Positions 56,001 to 64,000 of a stretch of 64,000 bases of DNA are shown here, in pieces (the stretch's first letter is position 1; every line of letters starts with the position of its first letter). The stretch is taken from NCBI GenBank assembly GCA_029582155.1, contig CM055895.1, forward strand, positions 44,288,578 through 44,352,577, given 5' to 3'. Both the position numbers and the translations under genes were made by a program. The stretch comes from Panopea generosa (taxonomy: Eukaryota > Mollusca > Bivalvia > Adapedonta > Hiatellidae). The notes beneath the pieces were generated by a model. It was not told the DNA's origin and searched no databases. It saw only the letters and a list, made by a program, of their open reading frames with translations.

Positions 56001-59000
56001 TTGTTTGTTGTGTGTTTTATTTTCTTACTTAACCTATATGAATATGAAAAATGCTCGAATAAATCCCGACTAGTTCGAAAAAGACGTGCACTACGGTGGG
56101 CCGTTGGGTGGTCCGTTGGGAGCCAAGTCGAAACAACGATGGTGAAAAGTCGAAATAACGAAACTACGAAAGTGAAAAGCCGAAACTACGGTGGCGAAAA
56201 GGTGAAATAACGAAACTACGATGGTGAATGAATGAAACTACGATGGTGATAGGTCTTATTTTTACTTTTCGAATTTTTATCATTGTAGTATCGTTTTGTT
56301 GATTCGAATTTTCTTGATTTAGTACACATGCCAAAATGGCCCTTAGTGCTCGGCTGTATAACAACGCTAAATTAAATAACACTGAAGGTAACACCGACCT
56401 TCATCTCCCCCGCACACACCTTCGCCACAGCCGTCAAAGGGAGTATATCAGGGAAAAACGCTATAAAGGTCTAAAAAAATAAAATTGTTTTTAAAATGGA
56501 TATAAAAGCACCCCATTATCATAAACAAAATAAAAATCAAATGGTTTGGTATACCAAATCCTCCAAAACGTGACAAAATCGATGTCTCAATCGGAGTGGT
56601 AGATTTGAAATGAAATATTTTTAAAATGAAACAATTTTTACTACGGATAAACCTGTGTAACGGATCAAATTGAAATTAAAATGAAACCTCGTGATTAATT
56701 TAACGTCACAAAATTTGCTGCAAAAGTCTATCATAGGCGAGTAGCCCAGGTTAGGAAACCACTGTTCAATATATTATTTTGACATGTTTAAATATATATC
56801 CTTTTGGCAATACGGGGCCAATGAATATATATAAGCATTGTATATTGGTAAAACATGTTTTTAAAGTTTTTAAAATTCCTAATACATTCCATTTAAAGAA
56901 GTTTGCGGTTTATGAGATAAGAAGTGCGTCACCCAATAAAGATATATGCAATTACACTGCGGTAACCGAATACCAGTTTTATAAACGATCAACTAAACGA
57001 GTACGTGTTGTGAAGTTCAGGTAAACACACTGTGTACACTTGACGTTTAAAGCATTTGTAAATATTCACTTTTAGCGACGAAACTCCTTTCTTGATTAAA
57101 TAAATGTATAAAATTGCATGAATGATCAATTTTAGCTTCGGATATAGTCTGCAGTTTTTTTAGATACTACGAAATTTTAAAAAAGTCGGAAATTTTACAA
57201 AAATGAACTCTTGTGAACTTATAAATGTTGTGATCCTCGCACTGACTGCTGGAGTATGATTTATAAAATGAACCATTAAGGTTTTGAATTTTAAATGATG
57301 CTCATCACAGGGACTCTTTATGGTATTTTTTATTAATATGTCAGCATGATCTGAAAGCACCACAGTTTTAGTCAACGCAAAAATGATCATTTGCGACAGG
57401 GACTACTTTTTATTTTTCGATTTTCATTTTTTTTCATGTATTTTATTTATGCCACAATCAAAGAATACAGTATAATGTGGACATTGTATGATATTCAATT
57501 TAAAAATTATAATGCATACTATATACCAAACCGCCACAATAATAGCAATCATATTAGGAAGAAGTTCGCATCTTATTTAAGTCCTGCCATCAATATTTGT
57601 GTTTCTTTCATGAAGTTATGAATCGAACAAACATCCATACACGTGAGTTGTACTATATAAGTCCTTGTCATACTTGTCTTCTTAGTAACGCCTATATTTA
57701 TGTATAGGTCCTTGTCATACTTGTCTCATTAATATCGCCTATATCTATATATTAGTCCTTGACATACTTATTTCATTAATAACGCCTATATTTATAAATA
57801 AGTCCTTGTCATACTTGTCTCATTAATAACGCCTATATTTATATAAAGGTCCTTGTCATACTTGTCTCATTTATTACGCCTATATTTATATAAATCCTTG
57901 TCAAACTTGTCTCATTAATAACGCCTATATTTTTATATAAGTCCTTGTCATACTTGTCTCATTAATAACGCCTATATTTATATATAAGGCTTTGTCATTC
58001 TTGTCTTATTAGTAACGCCTATATTTGTATATAAGGCCATGTCATACTTGTCACATTAATAACGATTATATTTATATATAAGTCCTTGTCATACTTGTCT
58101 CATTTAAAACGCCTATATTTGTATATAAGTCCTTGTCATACTTGTCTCATTAATAACGCCTATATTTGTATATAAGTCCTTGTCATACTTGTCTCATTAA
58201 TAACGCCTATATTTGTATATAAGTCCTTGTCATACTTGTCTCATTAATAACGATTATATTTATATATAAGTCCTTGTCATACTTGTCTCATTAATAACGC
58301 CTATATTTGTATATAAGTCCTTGTCATACTTGTCTCATTAATAACGCCTATATTTGTATATAAGTCCTTGTCATACTTGTCTCATTAATAACGCTTATAT
58401 TTATATATAATTCCTTGTCATACTTGTCTCATTAATAACACCTATATTTGTATATAAGTCCTTGTCATTCTTGTCTCATTTACAAAGCCTATGTGTATAT
58501 ATAAATCCTTGTCATTCTTGTCTCATTAATAACGCCTATATTTGTATATAAGTCCTTGTCATACTTGTCTCATTTATAACGCCTATATTTGTATATAAGT
58601 CCTTGTCATACTTGTCTCATTAATAACGCCTATATTTGTATATAAGTCCTTGTCATACTTGTCTCATTAATAACGCCTATATTTATATATAAGTCCTTCT
58701 CATTCTTGTCTCATTAATAACGCCTATATTTGTATATAAGTCCTTGTCATTTTTGTCTCATTTACAAAGCCTATATGTATATATAAGTCCTTGTCATTCT
58801 TGTCTCATTAATAACGCCTATATTTGTATATAAGTCCTTGTCATTTTTGTCACATTTATAACGCCTATATTTGTATATAAGTCCTTGTCATACTTGTCTC
58901 ATTAATAACGCCTATATTTGTATATAAGTCCTTGTCATTCTTGTCTCATTAATAACGCCTATATTTGTATATACGTCCTTGTCATACTTGTCTCATTAAT

Positions 59001-59774
59001 AACGCCTATATTTGTATATAAGTCCTTGTCATTCTTGTTTCATTTACAAAGCCTATATGTATATATAAGTCCTTGTCATTCTTGTCTCATTAATAACGCC
59101 TATATTTGTATATAAGTCCTTGTCATACTTGTCTCATTTATAACGCCTATATTTGTATATAAGTCCTTGTCATACTTGTCTCATTAATAACGCCTATATT
59201 TGTATATAAGTCCTTGTCATACTTGTCTCATTAATAACGCTTATATTTATATATAAGTCCTTGTCGTTCTTGTCTCATTAATAACGCCTATATTTGTATA
59301 TAAGTCCTTGTCATTTTTGTCTCATTTACAAAGCCTATCTGTATATATAAGTCCTTGTCATTCTTGTCTCATTAATAACGCCTATATTTGTATATAAGTC
59401 CTTGTCATTTTTGTCACATTTATAACGCCTATATTTGTATATAAGTCCTTGTCATACTTGTCTCATTAATAACGCCTATATTTGTATATAAGTCCTTGTC
59501 ATTCTTGTCTCATTAATAACGCCTATATTTGTATATAAGTCCTTGTCATACTTGTCTCATTAATAACGCCTATATGTGTATATAAGTCATTGTCATTCTT
59601 GTCTCATTTATAACGCCTATATTTGTATATAAGTCCTTGTCATTCTTGTTTCATTTATAACGCATATATTTCTATATTTGTATATAAGTCCTTGTCATAC
59701 TAGTATCATTAATGACGCCTATACTTATATTCACCTGGTGGTTGACCTTGGTCTGCTTCCGGCTGTACTGACAT
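52956..59774 (-). CDS. BRI3: BRI3-like (brain protein I3 family) membrane protein, three coding exons
   Basis: Exons 59,774-59,735, 54,553-54,369 and 53,081-52,956 join to 115 codons with matching phases (1, then 0) and GT/AG borders. Residues 1-14 are acidic and Gln-rich. Residues ~15-57 are Pro/Tyr/Gly-rich with nine consecutive Gln. Then follows [11 protein letters not shown], and finally [19 protein letters not shown], ending Arg-Cys-Asn-Asn-Cys-Gly-Ala-Leu-Phe. A Pro-rich cytosolic head, one C-terminal membrane segment with Phe-Pro-X-Gly and a Cys-X2-Cys-Gly-Ala end define the BRI3 family. Mammalian BRI3 is about 125 residues, lysosomal/endosomal, and linked to TNF-induced cell death. 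The first Cys pair of the family is partly lost (Gly-Cys-Ala-His). Intron 1 (5.2 kb) holds a 2-kb minisatellite and two SINEs; intron 2 is 1.3 kb. Confidence 0.85.
53082..54368 (-). other. BRI3-like intron 2
   Basis: 1,287 bp, phase 0, GTAAGT...CAG borders. It contains the long hairpin at 53,619-53,723. Small frames inside it are not supported as genes. Confidence 0.75.
53619..53723. ncRNA. ~40-bp imperfect hairpin inside BRI3-like intron 2, candidate microRNA precursor
   Basis: The left arm 53,619-53,658 and right arm 53,685-53,723 pair over about 37 positions. A perfect 22-bp core (ATGCATGTGTAAAGAATGTC plus GA) is flanked by one bulge and two mismatches, with a loop of ~26 bases. Arm length, small bulges and loop size fit animal microRNA precursors (about 105 bases). 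A short foldback transposon is the alternative. I do not recognise a known mature microRNA seed, so the call is structural only. Confidence 0.45.
54369..54553 (-). CDS. BRI3: BRI3-like exon 2 (Pro/Tyr/Gln-rich)
   Basis: The acceptor is ATTATTCAG before 54,553 and the donor is CAT|GTAAGT at 54,369/54,368. The 185 bases complete a split Val codon and add 60 codons. A CAA/CAG tract encodes nine Gln and is a likely length polymorphism. Confidence 0.85.
54600..54832 (-). mobile_element. tRNA-derived SINE, family B, full copy
   Basis: Minus-strand head GCGTAGTCAAGTGGTAGAGC (A box) and GTGAGTTCGATCCTCC (B box), then CTTGAGCAAGATTCTTTTTC, then CGCACATGCTTCGGTACTGG, and GAAGACTTCGAGCCTTATTT. Best-preserved family B head in the window. 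Inside BRI3-like intron 1, same strand as the gene. Confidence 0.85.
55593..55905 (+). mobile_element. tRNA-derived SINE, family D, full copy
   Basis: Head with A box (GTGGTCAAGTGCTAGAGCG) and B box (GTGGGTTCAATCCCC). The central domain is GTGTCAGTATAATGTGACTG, then GGTATCATACCATG, then GATACTCCAGTGTGACAGCG. The 3' part is AAAGCGACGCTTAACACCAT. The central domain recurs at 62,960-63,150. Antisense to the BRI3-like gene. Confidence 0.85.
56130..56255. repeat. short tandem repeat, ~30-bp unit
   Basis: GAAACTACGATGGTGAAAAG-like units, about four copies. A 69-codon frame crosses it without other support. Confidence 0.75.
56437..56810 (-). repeat. dispersed repeat, copy 2 (partner at 48.2-48.7 kb)
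   Basis: Its body is reverse-complementary to 48,300-48,650 (CTCCAAAACGTGACAAAATC; GAGTAGCCCAGGTTAGGAAA; TTTTGGCAATACGGGGCCA). It lies in BRI3-like intron 1. Confidence 0.6.
57640..59728. repeat. 47-bp minisatellite, ~44 copies, with six-unit higher-order period
   Basis: The unit is TCCTTGTCATACTTGTCTCA followed by TTAATAACGCCTATATTTGT and ATATAAG. A variant block with TTTACAAAGCCTATATGTAT recurs at about 58,480, 58,765, 59,047 and 59,330 (about 283 bp, six units). Edge units at the left are shorter and more diverged. The last partial unit reaches the exon 1 splice donor of the BRI3-like gene. Confidence 0.95.
59735..59774 (-). CDS. BRI3: BRI3-like exon 1 (start codon)
   Basis: ATG at 59,774-59,772 in context ACAATGT. 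Thirteen codons plus one base to CAG|GTGAAT. A possible 5'-UTR acceptor (TATATTACAG) at 59,818 suggests a further non-coding exon upstream, because the 5' leader would then begin at 59,817. Confidence 0.75.
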
Positions 59775-59859
59775 TGTACCGGCTAGACTGACTTGCTCCG
59801 TGGATACGCAGGTATTCCTGTAATATATAAATGTTGATATTATTTTTATTGATCGTCGC

Positions 59860-60055
59860 CACCGGTTTCCCATATGTCCAGAAGAATATTAGTCGTTTTA
59901 GATGTTTATAGGATAGTGGAGAGATACAGAGATCCTGGTTCTTTGACATGCCGATATATGGAACCCAGATTTTTTAAAGTCTTATTTGGAGAAGCTGGAA
60001 ACCGAACCTGCGACCCCATGGGTTCGCCCTCCCGCTCCCAGCCCAACTCCACATT
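59860..60055 (-). mobile_element. probable tRNA-derived SINE remnant
   Basis: The minus strand shows a head-like GGGCTGGGAGCGGGAGGGCG and B-box-like GTCGCAGGTTCGGTTTCC, followed by unique body sequence. No second copy exists in the window to confirm it. It sits just upstream of BRI3-like exon 1. Confidence 0.4.
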
Positions 60056-60730
60056 CATATAATGAGCAGCAGCAAATGTATTTGTTTAAAGCGTTTGAAA
60101 CTATCAAACAGGTACAAAATACACTTAAGATATAAGCATTCGGCAAAATCCGTACTATTTCGGAATGTACAATAAATAGAATTTACTGAGGTTAGATCGA
60201 TATTCGAGAGATAGATAATGTTAGTGTTTAATCCTTCCATAATCACCTATGTCTTAAAATTCTCTCCGTCCCGGTGGTTGTCATACAAAATAGTCGATAA
60301 AGACAGAGGTACGAGATAAATGAAATACCCACCGAAACATCTCTGAGATACGACATTTACGATTTCGCCATTGTGGTAGGCAGGGATAAAGAATACGGAC
60401 GTTTGCTACTGATAATATTTTTCTTTAAAACTGTAACTTTGGAAAGATATTTAATCATTCCATCCAAAGCACATGTCATCGTTTTATAACTATAGATGAA
60501 AGAGGAAAATTATACATTTTAAATAAAGGCAAGGGAAAATCAACTTTTAGTTATTAAGGTAGCATTTGAAATGCATTTGAAATGCATGAAATAACGATCA
60601 AATAATTAGACATTGTTTGAAGCAGTAACCCTATGTTTAGATAATATTTTGTACTTTGAGAAAATCTTTATACATCACCGAATTTTTTTTTTTTTTTTTT
60701 TTGTGTGTGTTTTTAACGCAATTTTTAATA
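60056..60730. other. region upstream of the BRI3-like gene; no exon recognised
   Basis: A promoter for the gene may lie here, but no TATA box or CpG cluster is evident. A T-run of about 20 lies at 60,685. Confidence 0.35.
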
Positions 60731-60734
60731 CATT

Positions 60735-60906
60735 TCAGGTTATAAATAGCATATCCAGTTTTTTTGGAGGAGGAAGAACCGCCGTCCTGCCGCAAGAACC
60801 TGGTAAACTCTCATATATAAAGTTTTTGAAGCGAGCGGGGCTCGAGCCTACGGCATTATCGGTAAGTGATCTTGGTGCTTTAGACCACTCGGCCACGGAG
60901 GACCCT
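60735..60906 (-). mobile_element. tRNA-derived SINE, family C, copy 3
   Basis: Minus-strand head GGTCCTCCGTGGCCGAGTGG and B-box-like GTAGGCTCGAGCCCCGCTC. The body is shortened, keeping AGTTTACCAGGTTCTTGCGG. The 99-codon plus frame at 60,613-60,912 is an artefact. Confidence 0.75.
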
Positions 60907-60909
60907 GTC

Positions 60910-62476
60910 TAGTTTGAACTCGGTTTACTTATTTCAGTTTGTTTGTGTGTATGGGGCTTTGAGTAAAGTTTTGATAGTGTTTCAGTTACTTAACGGCGGT
61001 CAGGGCAGCTAATCGCCGTTTATGGGGTCCGGACGACAGTTAACTAGTACTACAAACCTTACAACTGCCTACTTCCCCACATATTCATAGGTGGGAGACT
61101 TATGACCGTGGAACAAAGTTTATAATCACTCAGCACAGAGATTGTGGCCGGGCAAGACTATAAACTTACGACTACCGGAGTGACCGTCAAACGCGTTACC
61201 GACTCCCTTTTTACAGAAGTGTAAAAATACTACATGTAGTTTTATTTACTTAAACTATAGAGTAACATAGGTTTAAACATCTAATAAGTCGTAGGTTTCT
61301 TTGTTTATTCAAAAATGCTGTGACGATTGAAAAAAATTAAAGTTCCAATAAATCTTAACTTACACAACTTAGAGTTTATAACAAATGGTATGTAACATAT
61401 ATGACGTAGTACTGTTAGCACTACAAGCAGTATTTCAAATTCGTTCATATTCTTGTATCTTTACTTGATAAATATTATAATTTATATTCATATACTAGTA
61501 TTGTTATTTGTTGTGTTTGTGTTATATATTGCTTTTGTGTTAATAATGCATAAATATATAAGGGCCTCATGGAAGATTCAAATGGGTTATTGTTGTTATT
61601 GTTATTGTCATTGTTTTTGTTGTTGCTGTTACTGATACTGCTATAACTCCTGTTACTGTTATTCCTACTGCTTCTGCTGTCACTATTACAAACATAAATT
61701 AGTATCATCACCATCATCGTCATCATCATCATTATCATCATCACCACCATTATCATATTTATTGTTTACATTATTTATGACCAAAAGATAAATGTTTCAA
61801 AATGTGTTGAGTTTTTTTACTGATGTGTTCTATTTCAGATAAAAATGTCGACTCGTTGACAGTCGTATCCGCGACACTCCCGTGCGCCAACGTATTGATT
61901 TTGCTTGCACGTCTAGCAATATTTAATTCTCTTCCGTGTTCACATGAATGTTCATGAATTTGTTTTTTTGGAGTGCGTAACACGTTATCTTTTATGCTTT
62001 GACAGCAATGTTTTAAATAAACAAACGTCTGTATATGTTTCCATTAGTTCTGTATTGTATTGTGTCCAATGTTACATCGGCATTACGTAAATTACACAAA
62101 ACAAACATTGATACGGGTATAAAATTCGCATGCATTTACATACTGCCCGGTTATCGCGCAAAGTGTCTGTCGGGTAACTTTATAGATTTCCAATAGGCTA
62201 TTTGGTTTAAGAATATCAGTTCAATGACAAATGGTTTGGTCGCATGGTTACAATATAAACATACAAACAAACACATAACCGTATTTAGATTTATATATAA
62301 AGCCGGGATTTTCGCCTCGCAAATCGGTGCGGTACAGATCAATGCAGTACATATCCAATATCTAAAATATATTTCAGTGTTTCTTTTATTTCAAGTTGAC
62401 AAGAAGTGCTTAATCATCAGAACAAAAGATATGTTCGTTTCTGGTTTGCGCTAGAAAAAAATAGGGTTGGTATATC
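60910..62476. other. no recognisable gene; microsatellites at 61,585-61,760
   Basis: GTT/GCT/ATC-type trinucleotide tracts lie at 61,585-61,760. The segment 60,990-61,200 has a degraded SINE-like look (CGGTCAGGGCAGCTAATCGC; GTGGCCGGGCAAGACTATAA) similar to family A internal sequence, but too diverged to call. Frames at 61,771-61,983 (-) and 62,224-62,454 (+) have no domain. Confidence 0.4.
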
Positions 62477-62521
62477 TTCCCCTCCTCCCCCCCCCCCCCC
62501 CTCCCCTCCTCCCCCTACCCC
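62477..62521. repeat. C-rich homopurine/homopyrimidine tract
   Basis: CCCCTCCTCC with a C-run of about 14, then CCTCCCCCTACCCC. The G-rich strand is on the minus side. Confidence 0.9.
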
Positions 62522-62664
62522 TGACGTACTTGAGTATTATTGATTTAAAGCAAATCAAGCATAGGTTGTAGTCAGTGTATGTTAACATTTTATAATATCG
62601 AGATAATACTTCAAAGATTTATTTTTGTTTGTTTGTTTGTTTGTTTGTAATGGGTTTTAACACC

Positions 62665-62930
62665 ACGTTCAACGCATTTCAGATTAGATATGGCATATCC
62701 AGATTTATTGGTGGACACAGACCTCAGAATGAATCTGAGTAGAACCCCTGTATTTCCTCAAGTAACTGGCAAACTTTCTCACGTATGTGTTTTATTTATT
62801 TGTACACATTTGCATTTAATTATTGCATGATTTGGAATTGTCTGAAATAAACATTTTTTTCACTGAGCCGGACTCGAACCTACGACCGTAGCGATGAGAG
62901 GTAAGTGACCTTGAAACGTGAACATTTCTT
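62665..62930 (-). mobile_element. tRNA-derived SINE, family C, copy 4
   Basis: The body (AGAAAGTTTGCCAGTTACTT; CAGATTCATTCTGAGGTCTG on the minus strand) and the B-box region (GTCGTAGGTTCGAGTCCGGC) are present, separated by about 90 bases of extra AT-rich sequence. The A-box end is lost. Confidence 0.7.
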
Positions 62931-62949
62931 CAAGTGTAGTGTATGTAAT

Positions 62950-63160
62950 GGCGGTTAATGTCACTTTGAACAACTCTTCAGTCAAATCAGACAGCGGGCA
63001 CTTGAGGCAGTAATCTTATCGCCGCCGTCACGTTGGAGTACCATAACACAGACATAATTTATGGTATAATACCCAAACCCAGTCACATTATACTGACACT
63101 TGGCAGACCAGATCAGATCTAGAATTATCCTCTAAATGAAAACTGATATTAAAAAAAACA
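62950..63160 (-). mobile_element. SINE family D central domain without tRNA head
   Basis: The minus strand reads GTGTCAGTATAATGTGACTG, then GGTATTATACCATAA, then GGTACTCCAACGTGACGGCG, then AAGTGACATTAACCGCCAT, paralleling 55,740-55,890. It lies directly upstream (minus strand) of SINE C copy 4. Confidence 0.75.
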
Positions 63161-63292
63161 CACTGAAAACGCAGTAGTGTCAACCTCTTTCATAAAAGTG
63201 TCCGCTCTGCCAAGTGGCAACCCTGTTGGCGATGTAGACGGCTACCTTGCCCTGGTTGGATATCGTGTGCAGCATACAAATTAGATTTTTTC

Positions 63293-63314
63293 ATTATATA
63301 TATATATATATATA
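63293..63314. repeat. (TA)n microsatellite
   Basis: About 11 TA units. Confidence 0.9.
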
Positions 63315-63785
63315 TTTCGTTTGTTATAATTCAGAGACGGTGTTATTGAAATGAAATAAGAAAAAAATATAATCCAGGTTATTCTTAAAGGCAAATAAAT
63401 ATGATAAACTTGGAAATCACTGAATTTGAAAGCGTATTAGTTAGTTAGGTGTTTATTTTGAGTCTGATCAGAAAGACTTTATTATATTAGCATAAAAAGT
63501 ATGTAAAACACTTTACATGTACGTATGTTTTGTTATGTAAATGAAGTGCATATATATATTCAAGAAATGATGTTGTTTCCGCCAACATCATTCTAGTAAA
63601 CGGATATGTAAATATAAATTTGAAAAACATATAAACGTGTATTTAATAATCATTTTAGTCTGTAAAGCTTATTTTTCACGAGGGGTATAACAAACTTAAT
63701 TGAATAAATAAAATATCTAATATAATTTTCAGTTGTTAAATACATGAAAGAGAATGTTTGTATACTGAGTCATACAATACTTGTT
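63315..63785. other. AT-rich spacer
   Basis: No supported feature. Confidence 0.4.
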
Positions 63786-63786
63786 G

Positions 63787-64000
63787 TCCTATATTACCAT
63801 ATTTGTAAATAATGCACATAATGGTATGGCGTTTTGGTAAATTGGAAACTTGCCCAATATGTATGCTTGTATAGTCATGCTATATGTTTACCGCCATATA
63901 TTACCATATTTGTAAAATGCCCGTTTGGAGGTATGGTCTACTAGTAAATTGGCAACGTGTCCAAAATATATTCATGTATAGTCACGTAATATTTGTTAAA
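63787..64000. repeat. ~105-bp direct repeat running off the window
   Basis: ATATTACCATATTTGTAAA at about 63,790 recurs at about 63,896. Each copy is followed by GGTATGG, GTAAATTGG and a CATGCTATATG-like end. Likely the start of another minisatellite continuing beyond 64,000. Confidence 0.75.

Larger units (their letters stand above)
54554..59734 (-). other. BRI3-like intron 1
   Basis: 5.2 kb, phase 1, GTGAAT...CAG borders. It contains SINE copies at 54.6 and 55.6 kb, a dispersed repeat at 56.4 kb and the 47-bp minisatellite. The stretches 54,835-55,590 and 56,800-57,640 hold no recognised gene. Confidence 0.75.

Noticed and set aside
57640..59728. Possible CRISPR array (regular repeats)
   Set aside because: Units are contiguous 47-bp tandem copies with no unique spacers; the genome is animal.
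60613..60912. Plus-strand 99-codon ORF
   Set aside because: Crosses a T-run and the antisense of SINE C copy 3.

Overview
The window is nuclear DNA from an animal, most likely a bivalve mollusc. The evidence is spliced genes with GT/AG introns, AT-rich non-coding sequence, several tRNA-derived SINE families, several LINE clades, Tc1/mariner-type elements, and dispersed repeats of a style common in bivalve genomes (AGCTCACCT...AGGTGAGCT hairpin starts, 165-bp internal repeats). The species cannot be fixed from sequence alone. The phylum call is an inference from repeat style.

Conventional gene content is low. (1) 52,956-59,774 (-): a complete three-exon gene reassembled by eye. It has matching splice phases and an 115-aa product ending in the membrane segment and Cys-rich tail of the BRI3 (brain protein I3) family. 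(2) 37,632-37,814 (+): a first coding exon with a TATA box, a strong start context and a phase-0 donor; the product is not recognised. (3) 3,942-4,803 (-): an opsin-like exon (TM3 to C-tail) that keeps the retinal-binding lysine but has an in-frame stop. A second decayed copy of its C-tail lies about 2.3 kb away. (4) Fragments of zinc-finger (BED/TTF type) and Ulp1-protease genes, probably transposon-derived.

Mobile elements by region. 7.2-8.2 kb: L2-like LINE remnant (-). 15.6-19.0 kb: Jockey/CR1-like LINE remnant (-). 21.0-23.3 kb: degenerate Tc1-like transposase inside an inverted repeat. 32.7-36.1 kb: 5'-truncated LINE (+) with a 27-bp target-site duplication. 49.0-49.8 and 52.6-52.9 kb: LINE 3' ends. 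There are at least four SINE families (called A-D here); the three full A copies have 11-12-bp target-site duplications and one is nested in an older A copy. Short inverted-repeat elements lie at 31.7, 44.8, 47.4 and 51.9 kb.

Tandem repeats fill roughly a fifth of the window: a ~20-bp family with a 367-bp higher-order duplication (24.6-25.8 kb), 35-bp (26.5-29.0), 62-bp (29.9-30.8), ~30-bp (30.8-31.2), ~180-bp (38.0-38.9), 165-bp elements (19.0-20.9 and 39.9-41.6), ~80-bp (50.4-51.9), and 47-bp (57.6-59.7, with a six-unit higher-order period). Most long open frames here are by-products of these arrays. Two strong RNA hairpins stand out at 49,880-49,939 and 53,619-53,723, the latter inside BRI3-like intron 2.
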